Assembly: GCA_027625915.1 (NCBI GenBank)
Contig: JANTQA010000023.1
Coordinates: 20,150,001 to 20,214,000 of the forward strand
DNA: 64,000 nt
Reading direction: 5' to 3'
Source: Anaeramoeba flamelloides
Lineage: Eukaryota; Metamonada; Anaeramoebidae
Shown here piece by piece: positions 10,778 to 25,100 of this stretch. The notes under the pieces were generated by a model. It searched no databases. It worked only from the letters and a program-made list of their open reading frames with translations, and was not told the origin of the DNA. Every line of letters starts with the position of its first letter. The first letter of the stretch is position 1. Both the position numbers and the translations under genes were made by a program.

Positions 10778-13148
10778 TTATATTTTTTTAGGAGGAAAAA
10801 AACTCACAAATGGCAATTTTGGCTTTTTTTTAAATTTCATCCCAATTCTCAAGATAGAAACTTCAAATATAATTATAATAGTACTAATAATTTATTTCGA
10901 AATTTGAAAAGAAAGAAGTTTTTTTAATTTCATAGGTTTTAACAAGGAATTATAGGAATAAAAAAACACAGGTATATTATTTTTGTTTCCTTTTTTTAAT
11001 AGTAGTTGCATTTCCAAATAATTCCTAATAACAAAGAAACAATTGAAAAAAATAAAACCCTGATTAAATATTTTATTTTTTCTACTAAAACAATTGAAAT
11101 TTTTGAGCCACGAATCTATATTTTGAAACAAATGAACAAGAGATATTTTTAAACTTTAAATCTTCAATATTAATTTTTCAACATTGGGATTAGTTTCAAA
11201 ATTTCAGATTTTTTTCTAAATATTCTTCGGGTTTTTACTTCATATAATGTTCATTTTTAATTCATAAGATCACTATTCCGTATATTACAATAATAGAATT
11301 TTAGATGCAGTTGAACCATGTATCAAAAATACGATGTATATTCAAATTAGGACATATTATTTTTTAACTTATATGAGGAAGAAGATTTAATCACCTAAAC
11401 AGAGACTCTTTTCTATTAAAAAGTTATTTAAACATAAAAAAACTTCTATAATTTTAATTTTTTAATGACTTCAAAAGTGTATTTTTTATCAAAGAGAAAA
11501 TATATTCGATATTTTTTTTTATACCTTCAAAGTTTATAAATACTTTTTTATTTTTATTTTTATTTTTTTATCATAGAAATTGGAAGTTTACAAATAATTT
11601 TTCTCAATAAAAAATAAATCAACATTTTAACATTTTTTTATATGATGGTTTAAATCAACTATATTAATTATTATTTGACAAAAACACAAAAAGAAAGTGT
11701 TATCCACTTTAATCACTGAGTTCTTCAAAAAAAATAATAGATATAATATTTCAAAGTAACCGAAAATGAAAAAATGATTATCGATGACTATTAAAAAGTG
11801 ATCCTGTTAATTAATTTAAAAATTATTTATTATCCAAGAAGAAATAAAAATAATATGTAATCTGAAAGGAAGTAATGGGAATTCATCTTTGTAACAATAA
11901 AGTGAGTAGCTCTTAAAAATCTAATTAAAAAAAATTCAATTTAATTAAAAATTAAAATCTTCTGGTTTAGGATAATTCCAAAGTTTATTGTTTTGAATAC
12001 ATCCAGTATTATTAATTTAATATTAGTAAATCATCAAAGCAACCGGATTGGATTATAATAAATAATAATTATAAAGTTTTCAAAATTTAACCTTCAAGAT
12101 TTGTCTTTTTAAAAAAGAAAGGAAAATATTCTTTCTTTCTTTTTTAACTAATAGAATGAGGGCTGTTCTAAGATCTTCTTCTTCCTTTTTTTTTTTTTTT
12201 TTTGTTTTTATTCATAAGTTGTGTTTGTAACAAATAAAGAAAATTTGGAAAAAGCTAAATAATAATAAAATTTTTATTTTTCAACAATTCTTTTTCCTTT
12301 CTGAAATTTAAAAACTTTTTAAAAAACAAAGTTTTATAGGTCTTAATACTTTTTCAAAATTAAGTGTTCTGTATTCAAGTTAATTTCTTGAAGAGATTTT
12401 GTTGATTTTTCTTTGAAAAGATTGATTTAAAATTAGGTATTACAATTCCCTTTCCAATTTCCTGAATTTTTATTTTTAATAATAAGAGTAAGATAATTTA
12501 AGAAGAAACAATAAAGGGATTCAAGACTTTCTCATCCCCCCCCCTTTTTTTTTATATTTGAAATGAATACATGAAAATTTGTCCACTTTGAGTTTCATCT
12601 CTTTTTTTCAATAAACCTTTTTGGAAAATTAACATTAGATTTATTATCTTTGTTTTATATAGTTAAACCAAAGATAGAATCTATTGAAAGAATGTGTTAT
12701 TGATCTTCCACTTTAAACTTTTATATTGAAAGAACAATTTTCTAAAATGGTAAAAGTGACATATTTTAAATAGTTTCTTATTTTCATTAAAACCAAACAA
12801 GTTCAATTAAATTTACACTTAGTGTTAGTTTCTGAATTCTTTTTGATTATGATTTATAAGTGGATTTTATTTTTAATATTAATCTCCAAATCATATAAAA
12901 TATTTACTTTTCAAAATGATTACATCATAAATTAAAATATTCTAAATTAGCTCTAGTATTTTTCATATTAACTAAAAATATAAAGATTAAAAAAGAATAA
13001 TCCAAAACAGTTAAAATGATTTCATCATAGACATTTTATCCAGCAAATCCTTTTTAAACTTTAAAGTAACATGATTTGATTTGCTGAATCATTTTAAGAT
13101 TGTATGACAATTTATGAAAAATAGTTTCTTATTAATTAAATGATTATT
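10778..13148. other. Intergenic, 3' side of GSK3-like gene
   Basis: AT-rich; no gene recognised. A T tract occurs at about 12187-12203. The small minus-strand frame at 10892-11131 has no family signature and I do not call it a gene. Confidence 0.45.
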
Positions 13149-16100
13149 TTAACAAAATAAACAATAAAAAAAAAAATATAATTTTATTTTAGAGTTAAAT
13201 TTTTTTTTTTTTTTTCCAAGATGTGATGGAATTAATTTCTTTCTCATATCACGATGAATAGTTTTTAATTCTGAAATATCAAAATCAAATAATTTAGGCA
13301 ACTTCCTGTTATTTGGTAAAATTGTTTGAGGATCCCGTATTTCGTCAAAAAATGGATGAGTTAATGCTAATAAAGGATGAATTCTTTTTTTTGGATTGAA
13401 AACTAAAAATTTGGATAACAAATCAATTGCTAATTTTGGTACATTGCTTCCAATATATTGTTGTAAATTTTTTTTTTCAAAATCTTTGAATTTACTTCCT
13501 GAATATTGGCTTTTCATTGCACGGAAATCTTGGCTCGTTGGTTTTCCACAAAGTGACATTATTAATTTTAATTGATCTAAGGTATTGTCTCCTGGAAATA
13601 GAGGTTTTCCTTTCAGTAATTCGCCAAAAATACAGCCTAAAGACCAAAGATCTATAATTAAGAAGAAAGTAATAATCAAAAATTTCAAAAAAAAATAAAA
13701 ATAATTGTTAGGTTAAAGTTTCTATTTTTATTCGATAAATTTAGAAAGTAAAAGAATATTTTATTAATTGTTTAAAGAAAAATGTTTTTTTATTTTATAA
13801 AAGATTTCTTTTCATTTAAAAATAATAATATGAATAATAAAATACAATTTTAATAATAAATATACTTTTAACAAAAAGTAAATTGCCTTCAGAGTAATTA
13901 TAATTTTAATAGTGTTTAATTCAGGTTTTATATTAATACAGGATTCAATTAACAACAAACAAATACAACACACCTGCGTTGGTATAAAGAGAACAAACAA
14001 TTATTTTATTTTTTTTCCATTTTTTCACTTGGCTGAATCTTCTATATATTGGGAAGAAGAGTTACAACGGAAAAAGATCAAGTGGTTAATTGCTAATACT
14101 GACACTGAAACACAAAAGTATGAGTAACTTGAAAATAAAAACGTAAAAAGCAAAGGCTAAAAATGACCAAAGGTTTAAAGCAAACAAGATCAAAAAAAAA
14201 AAAAGAAATTACAACAATTAAACAACGATCCCCAAGTGAACATTCATGATCTATTATCAAATTATTAAATTAACCAAAAGTATCATGGCTGTGATTTTCG
14301 GAGCCCTTAATTAAAGATAGCCATTTGGATTGTTTTTTGATTTTTTACCAATTGCTACTTATAAACCCTTTTTAAATTTCTTTTTTTTTTTTTTTCTTTT
14401 TCTTTTTTCCTTTTTCCTTTTCAATTTTTTGCTTCTTCTTTTTAGCCATAAAAAAAATTGGGTATGTATTTCTCTTTAACAATCATGAAATCTATGATTT
14501 TTCGTTTAAATTACCTTTGAGGAAATTTAAGTAAAAGGACATCTAGGGTGTAATTTACACTTCTTCCATCAATAATAATAAGAAACAATTATTTTTTTAA
14601 AAAAAAAAAAGAAAAAGTTTTTGTATCCAAAATTACTTTTTCAACAATTAAAAACAATTATTGAGAAAAAAATAAAAAAAAAGAAATTTTTTTAATTATT
14701 TTTAAATTATACAATTGCAAATCAGCAAAAGAATATTAATTCATAAAAAATTAATAAATAGACCTAGAATAAACAACCTGGTCATATCAATCAAAAAAAG
14801 TTCATTTTTTTTTTTTTTTTTATTTTTTATTATTGACTTCTTAATTTCAACTGATTCATTAAATTAGAAACTATATTTCAAATCTTAATGTTTTAATTTT
14901 CATTTTTGTTTATGTTAAAATATATGGATTCAAAAAATTCCGAAAGATAAAAAGTGTATACTTTCTTTAATGTTCCAATAAAAGAAAATAAGTAACTTTT
15001 TATTAAGTAATTCTTTTTAAGGTTTTGAAATTAATTACAGCTGTTCTAAAAATGTGCCAAATAAAAGTTTTTACTAATGTTTCTCAAACTGTTTAATTCA
15101 TTAAGTCAAACAGTTTGAGCAACACCTTTTAAAACTTGACTTCTTTATTTTTCTAAAAAAGTTGTATAAAGATTGTTTATTTTTGATTTGTCTAAATTAG
15201 AAAATGTTTTTTTTTAAAATAAATAAGTTATTTCCAAAAAAGCAGGGAAAATTTATTTTATAATATCTTTATTAAGCTCAATCCTAATATAACTATTTAA
15301 ATATACAAAATTGCCATTCATCTTTTTATCGATTCATAATAATCCAATTTGGTTGTCAGTATTAGATTATTTTTAAAAAAGATATGAAAAGTGCCTGATC
15401 TCAATTTTAAATGATATTTTTCAAGGGGGAGAAAATTAGTGGGTATTTTTTTCTTTTTGATTATAAATTTTATTTTCGAAAGAAGTTTAAGGATTATCTA
15501 AAATAAAGCCACCGTGGTGGTCTTACGAATTAAAACATCATTGAATTGGGCTCTTTATTTCTTGAGATCCAGAAAAACTATAAAATTTCGAAATTTTAGG
15601 AATAGATACTTTTGCCAGATCAGATACTTAATTGCAAGATGGTAGTAAAAATCACAATCGAACCATGTTTCTTCTAATTGAAGTATTCTCTAGTTTCCAA
15701 TAAAAACCTCTGAAAAAAATGGACTTATCAATGATGTTTTAATTCGTAAGACCACCACGGTGGCTTTATTTTAGATAACCCTTAATCCAGACAATATTCT
15801 AATAGAATGGAAAAACTTATCAAAACTGTATTTGATTGTTTTAAAAAATCGTTTTTGTCCTTACCATATTGCCTGTTTTTTAGTGAATTTTTTCCCAACC
15901 TCATTTTCTCTTGAAAAAAAAAGTTTAAATTTTTTTTTTGAATTTTTTTGAGAATATTTTTCAAGTTTACATTTTTTGAAATAAATCAAATAGGCACTGA
16001 TTCAATTGGTATTAATGCTTGACCTAATTTTATATTTTCAGTTTACGAATAGAACTACTGATAAAGAAAAATTTCTATAAAATATAAAAAAAAAATATCC

Positions 16101-19100
16101 CATTTTTTTGGAAAAACCTAATTTGTAATGATGTGAAAGAAAGTCTTTATAAAAATAGCGATAGACCAATTAATTGCTTATATATGGAGAATAAACTATT
16201 TTCCAAGGATTTTAACCCAGTAATATTTGTGAAATGTTTATTCCAAAATTTCTATCATATCTTTTTATTTTAATTTTTTATTATAATTTTTTTAAAAAAT
16301 AAAATTAAAGTACTACTGTATCAAAAGAGAAAAGTAACTCAAGATATAATATTTTCTTATTTTAAAAAACAAAATTCAAAGAAATATTTTTTTTTAAAAA
16401 AATACTGTTGTAATTATTTTTTTGGGATAGAGCTTATAAAAATGTTTTTTTTAAAAATGTTCTTGAAATTGAATTTGAGCAATATCAACAAAAATTCAAA
16501 ATTTTTGGCACTGTTAAAACATTTCAAAGAATCACAATTTTACAATTTCATTCAAATTGGAATGTATTTTTGACATTTTGAAATATTTGAAAATCATTTT
16601 TTGGTTTTTTTAGTTTTTTGTTTTTCGTTTTGTTTTTCGAATTACGTAATTAGTTTACGTTAGATCGGAATTTTTTTTAGATTGATACTGGAATAAAGTT
16701 GAGTTCCTTTAAATAGAAAACCCAAATAAAATAAGTTGATGATACCTAACCTTTTATTGACGATCAATAATTGTTAGTGAAATTTCAACAAACCCACCAA
16801 TACATTTTTTTATTCTGCCCATCTCCAAAATTTCGGGAACAAGTTTTTTTTTATTTTTTTATTTTATGGGCATTGTAAATGATAAATAATTGTTAACAAT
16901 TCAATTAATTAATGGTTCTAATTTGGTATTTCTTCAAGAATTGATTAAATAAGATTTTTTTTTTCAAAAATTGAATTTTGGTATGTAAAAAATTTTGTTC
17001 TGGAGTTTCAATATAAAAATAAAGATAGAGAAAAAGTTGAAATAAATACCAATATATTTTCCATAATAAGTAGCCCCAAGAAGTAATTCTGGTGCCCTGT
17101 AATATCGCGAACAAATATAAGCAACATTGGGTTTATCTTTTTGTAAAAATTTTGCACTACCAAAATCACATAATCTGAGTTCAGCAGTTGATGGATTAAT
17201 TAATAGATTCTGAGGTTTAAGATCTCGATGGCAAATCCCTAAACGGTGTAGATATGCAACTGAACGACATAGTTGATAAAAATAAACTTTAACTAAAAGG
17301 ATTGGAATATTTTCAGATTTTTTGACATAATATCTATTTAGACTACTAATTGTTTTTGGTACATATTGAAGTACTAAATTTAAATATACGCCTTCTTCCT
17401 ATAATAGATAGAATAATGAAAATATATTATAATTATAATGTATATTTTTGAGATTTTCATTTTTAATTATTGAAAATTGTTTTTCATGTGGTAATTAGTA
17501 TTGAAAGTAATGGTGTACTGTAGCGTGCCTAAGTTTTCCAAAATTCAAATTTATTTCATTAAATCCTATATTTTAAGTTTTTGATCAGAAAATCAATAGA
17601 TTTTCTAATTAGCATTTTTATTTTAGAAAATCTAATAGTGCTTTTTTTTAATTTGAAAGAGTTGAGTAAAATCTTTGATTTTATACTATTCTTTTAAATC
17701 ATGGAAAACCTAACTACATTTTTTTTTTTTTTTTATAGTTAACAAAGTATGCACATTTTCCCATTTTTGAAAATTTTAATTGTGAGAAGATTACTTAATT
17801 TTTTTTTTTCAGTGACAAGATATTTAAGCTTTGAAATCAAAAGATCATTAATTACTCCATTATTGGGAAAAGAAAGGAAACCAAAGTAAATCATCGTGGA
17901 ATCTTTAATTTTTGATATTTTTGAACTTTTTTTTTGTATTAAATTTTGGGTTTTATTATATTTATTTTGAATCTAGAAAAGGTTTTTATATGAGTTAATA
18001 GTTGAAATTATTCAAAGAGTAAATCAATAAAATAGCCCTGAGAAGGTATGTAACTTAAACAATTCTTTTCTTTTTAAATACCAAACAAGAAAGATCACCT
18101 TACCAAATAAACTTGTCAAAAATAAGGAAAATAAAAAAAAATTCAAATCAAAGTATATTTTAGAGGGTGCTTCTTTCTTGATCTTCTTAATTTGGAAGAG
18201 TGTAAATAAGTGATTACCTTGAATTTCTCACACCTTTCATATTTATTATTATTTTACAATAAATGTTTTTACAAATTTGTTTTCAAATTTGTTTTTTCAG
18301 TTATTTTTATCAAAAAAAGTCAAAACAAAGAAATCTATTTCAAAAATTAAAATAAAAAATATTGAATTATTGAAATCCAAAAACAAATCTGAAAAGTCTA
18401 ACTCAGAGAAAAAGAGAATTTGAGAAAAAATTTCAATCAGATTCAGAATTATTTTGAGTTTTCAATTTAATGGAAAATAAATAATTTTAATATCAAGCAA
18501 ATTCATCTAATAAATCTATATTTCTGAAAAAGTATTTAAAAAATATCCTATTTTCTTTAACCAAACCAAAATTAGACTAATTAAATGAAAATTGGAATTG
18601 AAAATTCATTTTGGAAAATTCTTTAGAAATATCAAGTAATTTATTTTATCAAAATTTTTCGAATAAAAAATTTTCCATTCAGAATTAAAAATAACATTGA
18701 AATTTAGAAGAAAAAATTATAACAAATGATATACAGATAAGATCAAGAAATAAATGGTTTTTTTTCAAAAAATTGAGAATTTAAAATCTATTCTTAATGA
18801 AGGAAATTTCACTGATTTAGCCCCAATTTAAAATAAAAATTATAAAAAATATCTTATTACAATTCAAAAAATCTTTAAAAATTGGTTAATTAACCTACTA
18901 AGAATAATATTGAATATATTAAAAAAAGATCAATTTTATTCATCATAAAAAAGGAAATGAAGGGGTGTCTTTAAATTATCAACCTATTTCAATTAATCAA
19001 AGTTTAACAAGATTATTTTTAAAAATGTTATATAAACTAATTGCACCTTGTTGGGAATTTATTTCATAAATTTCAATTTGGGTTTCAGAAAAAAATATGT

Positions 19101-22100
19101 TACTCGAATTGCAGTCTTAAATTTCAAAAATACTTATAATAAGATAAAATCAGATAATGAAAATAAAAATGATAAAACTTATATTATAATAATTGATATA
19201 GCAAAATGTTTTGATTTGATCAATTTTAAAATAATTAGAAAGACAATAAAAAAATTTATTTTAAATAAAATTATCAAAAATTGCCTATTAAAGTATTATC
19301 AAGGAGAAGGACTTGGCATATTCCAAGGCGATCCACGAGCTTTCATTTTATTTGCACTAATTTCCCATTTTCTTTTATTAAAAATTATAACATTAACAAA
19401 TCATTGTCAAATGTTTGCAGATGATTTAATCCTAATTAGAAAAGAAAATAAAAATCCAAGTAAACCAGAAATTAAATTCTAGATATATAATTATTATCAA
19501 ATTTGGATTAAATCCTAATAAATATAAAAATGATAAATCAAAAGAATTTCGAAAAATTAAATATTTGGGAATTTATTTGGATAAAATTTCACATTTAGTT
19601 TATAATTTAAAAAAATCTAAAGAAACATATAACAACTACAGACAGTTATTTAATAACAATTCTTTGAATATAGTTTAAAAATTAGATTATTTAAATCTTT
19701 TATATTAAGTCAATTAACATACGGATTAGAAATTTTTAATTATCAAATAAAAACGATAAATTATTTAAATTCTTGGATTAATTCATATATTGGCTGGAAT
19801 ATGCAAAATTAACGGAAACACACCAATTCTTTTTTAAAAAACAGAATTTAAAATTGATGATATGATAATTTCAGTAAATAAAAAAAAATTCAAATTCACA
19901 AATAAATTAAATAATTTATCTCTTCCTAATTCAGAAAAATTAATAAAATTAAATCAAAGAATAAACAATAATTTCAACTAGCATTCAAAAGATTTAATCG
20001 AACTAAAAAATTGAAATATATTAGTACACATATAATGAGTTGTTGAATTCCATAATTTGGAAGTGTAGTTAGTTTTTTTTTTAATTTAAGAAATAATAAC
20101 AAAATTTCATTAATTTTCTTTTTTCTTCTTAATTTGTAAAAAAAAATGCCATTAGGCTTTCTTGAGTTTTCTGTTTATTTGGAAAATCAATAGATTTTCG
20201 TTAAGTTTTTTTGAGTTTTCGATTTATTTGTGAAGTGTTCTAGGTTTTTTTTTAATTATAGAAATTAAAAAGAATTTTCAAGAAATTTTCTTTTAATTTC
20301 AGAAATTAAAAAAAACCTAGTCACTTGATGGCACTCTATGACACTCCACAAAAATATTTTGCAATAATTAAAAATCAAAATTATTTATTTAAAACTGAAA
20401 AAAAAGCTAATTTTCTATCAAGTTCAACATTTCTAAAATTCAGGTCATTTACCAACTACTTAAATAGATATTACTATGTAATCAATATAAATTCAAATAA
20501 ATTTTGTCCTTTATGTTTAAAATATGAACAAAAGGATATTATAGAAAATATTGTTCATTTTTTATGGGTATGTCCTTCCTATGAAAAATATAGATGTATA
20601 TTTCATAAATAAATTAAAAGAAATAAATCTTAATGAATTAATTTTAAACTGTGACAGTTTGAAATTATTTTCATTAATTAATAATAGTGAAATCTATGAT
20701 TTTACACTTAAATTTCTTAAAGGGGATTTAAGTCTAAGGGCAACTAGAGTTTAATTTACACTTCTTCAATAATGAAAAAACAAAAAAAATGTTTTTTTTT
20801 TGGTTTTTAAATATCTTGATCTTATATGTTTCTAAAATTCATAAAATTGAAAATTTGAAATTAATAATATTTGATCAAGTTTTTAATTGAGGAGAACTAA
20901 TACTTGTACATTGTTGTTTATGTGTTAATAAGAATACAAAATGTGAATACTGATAATTTTTTATTGGATTATAAATATAAAGAATATATAGAATAAAATA
21001 AAGAAATAAATGACACTTACAGTTTCGCCTGTTGTATGGAAATAATTATACATTTTTACAATATTTCTATGTTTTATTTTTTTCATTATTTCTAATTCTC
21101 GATTCTATCAAGTTTGAAAATTTGTTAGATATTAAAATAAAAATAAAAAAAATTAATTAATTTAATTGTAATTTATATCAAAAAATGTAAGAAAAATGGA
21201 ATTATCAAAATTTTAACACAAGTGAAATCACAGAAACCTTATTTTCAAAAAAAATATTTTCATAAAGTATCAAATTAAGAATCTATTTAAAAAGTGAAGA
21301 ATATTTGATAATGCTAATTCAGAGAATATTACATTTTTCCAGAAAACAAAAGACATAGAAATGACACAAGTCAAGAACATCAATATTTTTTAAGTGGTTT
21401 TAATCTGTATTAAAATGATAGTATGATTTTTCTGAAAAAATTGTGTGATCTTTGATCGCTATTTGCTTTCTTTGATTTCTGTGATTTCTGTGATTTATTT
21501 TCAAAGATCTGAATTTTTTCTTTTTCTTTTTCTTTTTTTTTTTTTTGAAATGTAAAAAAACGGTTACAAAAATAATATGAGCACCTTTTTATTTTTCAAA
21601 GAAAAAATGAATCAAATAATGTTTATTAAGAGAGTTATATAAATTATGGAGAAGTTTAAAAAAAATTAATATTCACAAACAACTATTTTTGATATTCTTT
21701 ATCTAATTTGTAATAATTTAATTTAAAAATCATTAGAAAAGTTGTTTTTTTTTTTTATTTTTCTTTTTTCCCAAAAAGTTCTTTTTTCATTTTTGTGTGA
21801 GTAATTTTGGATCCAAAATAAAATCCAAATTTTATTTTTTTCCATTTTTCTGCTGGCTGAATCTTCTTTATATTGGGATTAAGAGTTACAAAGGAAAAAG
21901 ATCAAGTGGTTAATTGCTAATACTGACACTGAAACACCAAAGTATGAGTAACTTGAAAATAAAAACGTAAAAAGCAAAGGCTAAAAATGACCAAAGGTTT
22001 AAAGCAAACAAGATCAAAAAAAAAAAAAGAAATTACAACAATTAAACAACGATCCCCAAGTGAACATTCATGATCAATTAGCAAATTAAATTAAATTAAC

Positions 22101-25100
22101 CAAAAGTATCGTGGCTGTGATTTAGGGAGTCCTTAATTAAAGATAGCATCGTTTTTTGTTTTTTTTTGATTTTTTACCAATTGCTACTTATAAACCCTTT
22201 TTGAATTTCTTTTTTTTTCTTTTTTCCTTTTTCCTTTTCAATTTTTGCTTTTGCTTTTTAAACATAAAAAAAATTGGGTGTGTCTTTCCCTTGAGCAATC
22301 ATGAAATCTATGATTTTACGCTTAAATTACCTTTGAGGAAATTTAAGTAAAAGGACATTTAGAGTGTAATTTACACTTCTTCCATCAATAAAAAATAAAA
22401 TCCAAATTTTTTAAATAATTTTATTGTTTAATTTCTGTTATCCAAGAAGTTACATCTTTTTATGAACAGTACCAAAAAATTGACAAAAAAATTTAAAAAT
22501 GAAATTTCAATAAGTAATATGAAAACCAATTTCTTTTTTTTTTTCCATTAAAGAGTGAGTACTAAAAGTTCACCTATTTATCATTAGGTTTTTTTTAATT
22601 TACGAAATTAGCAATAAAGTCATTGATTTTACTCTATTCTTTTGAATTCTTGAAAAGCTAGACACTCTACAACATCCGAAGGTGCTCTAAGGCACTTGAC
22701 GGGCATTTTCGTTAGATTTTCCAGAATTTAAAAGAATTGAGTAAAATTTATGATTTTACTCCATTCTTTTAAATTCTGGAAAAGCTAGGCACTTGACGAC
22801 ACTCTACGAATACTTGATATTTATCATCAGTTATTTTTTTCCATAATTGAGTTTTTTGAGATGATACGAGTGTTTTCAAAACTATAAGTTAATATCTATT
22901 TAATTAAATCTCCTAAAGTTGAATTTAATTAAAATTCATTGTAGCATCCATTAAAAATTTTTTACCCCAAAATAGACCTTTTTTCTAGAATAGATACTTT
23001 TAAAAATTGTAAGTACTTTTAACAACAATAAATACAACGGTACCAAGATTTTTAACGACTATGAATGTTGATTATATTGTGAATAAACTTTATTATTCAA
23101 GGTGGAATGTTAATTAAAGAAATATTTTTTGTCTAACTTTTTATTTTTCAATTTTATTTTTTCATACTAGTGCATAGCAAGAATAGCACAGTCCATACAA
23201 GATACTTTCGTCACTTTTCGGAACTTTCAGACTAACACTCTGTAAGATTTCTTTTCCTGATATTCTTTCAAATTTCAAATACTTGACACAAACTTTTATA
23301 AGCCAAAAAAAGGGTAAAAAAAAATAATTAACAAAAGGTGAACATTTTGAATTTTTTTTAAACTTTTTCAATATAAAAATATTTGTTAACTTGCAAAAAC
23401 CTGGAACTCTTTTTATGAAAGCCCAAAATCCAAAAGGTGCTTTAATTGCTAGTTTTTAAAAAGTTTGAATTGTAAAAACTTTTCAATTGAAAGTTATTGC
23501 ATTTTGATTTTGTAATTCCTTTTAAAATTTGGAATAATTTCAAAAAATACAAAAAGTGTTGTCAAGTAAAAAAAGTGACCTCAATTTTTGTGAAAATTTA
23601 AAAATTTAATTGCCAACATTAGTAAAACTGATAAAGCAGCCAGAATTTTTTGAAGATAATAAGAATCCAAATTGAGATTAAAATCGTTTTAAGAAGTATA
23701 TTATCTAACGTAAACTAAAATTCAAAATTTTCCACACAGCTGAAATGTTCCAAAGAATCACAATAATACAATTTCATTCAAATTGGAATTAATTTTGATT
23801 TTTTGAAATATGAAAATCATTTTTTCATCTTTTAGTTTTTTTTTGTTTTCATTTCATTTTTTGAATTAGGTAACTTGTTTCGTTCGATCACAATTTTTTT
23901 GAAGAATTGATTTTAGGTTAAAGTTGGGTTGTTCCAAATAGAAGAACTCAAATAAAATTAATTGGTAGTATCTAACCTTTTATCGATCAATATTCCTCAA
24001 AGAATTTTTACAAATTTACGAATATATTTTTTTGTTTTGCTCTCTCCAAAATTTTTAACACACTCCTGATTTATTAGTATTGATAATTATTTATTTTTTT
24101 TGTTTTGTGACTATTGTAATTTATAAAAAAGTGTTAACATTTCGATTATCGAATGGTTATAATTTGGTATTTCTTCTTAGAATCGATTAAAGAAGATTTT
24201 TTTTTAACAAATCGAATTTTGGTGTGTTAAAAATTTTGAATTGGGGTTTATTTTACTGTGATTTCAATTTCATCGAGATAGCCCAAAGAAGAATGCTGTA
24301 AAAACCCAAATTCTTATTATAAAACTAAATCTTCACAGAAATAAAGAATAATCACTATTTTTTATCTTTGCCATTTTAAATGTTATTTTAAAAATAAGGA
24401 TTTCCAGGGTTAGTTCTTTGAATTTTAAATTGATTCATTTGCAGCCTTTAATCCTTAATGTTGATATTCAATACTATTTTTTAAAAAAATAAAAGTTTTC
24501 AGGTTCTATTAAGATTTACAATGAAAAATCGAAAAATCAGAAATTGGTCATTTTTACAATTGCTTTATCTTAACATGAATCGAATTTTTCTCAAAGTATT
24601 GACAAAACAATTCAGATCAAATATTAAGGTTTATTTCTGAAACTCGTAATTTGCCAGATATGAGTTGTCCTAAAAATGTTCTTTTTACTCATTTTTGTCA
24701 CTCCATTTACTCTCAAAAATAAAGAATTTGGATCTTCAAGACATTCTATTTGAAGGATCTTGATGTGATTGAAATGAAGAAAATCTAAGTTAGATACTAT
24801 ACTTCTTAAACGGTTTTAATCCCCATTTGGATTCTTATTATCTTCAAAAAATTCTGGCAGCTTTGATCAGTTTTACTAATGTTGGCAATTAAATTTTTAA
24901 TTTTCCACAAAATACCGGTATTTGAATTCTAAACGAAACAAAATTTTCACATCCTTTTCCATATTTTTCTTTATAGATAGAGTTCTCAAAGAAGTAGGTT
25001 TCAATTTGTGGTATATCTAGAAAAGATAAATTGAAAATGAAGTGAAAATTTTTCCCATTTAGAATTCAAACACCAGTAAGTGTCACACTTTTTTTTTGCA

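Noticed and set aside
13912-14127. Frame of 71 residues crossing into SINE copy 1
   Set aside because: It crosses the target-site duplication boundary and is therefore chance.
22156-22350. Frame of 64 residues in SINE copy 2
   Set aside because: It is the pyrimidine tract plus the LINE-derived tail of the SINE; no independent coding evidence.
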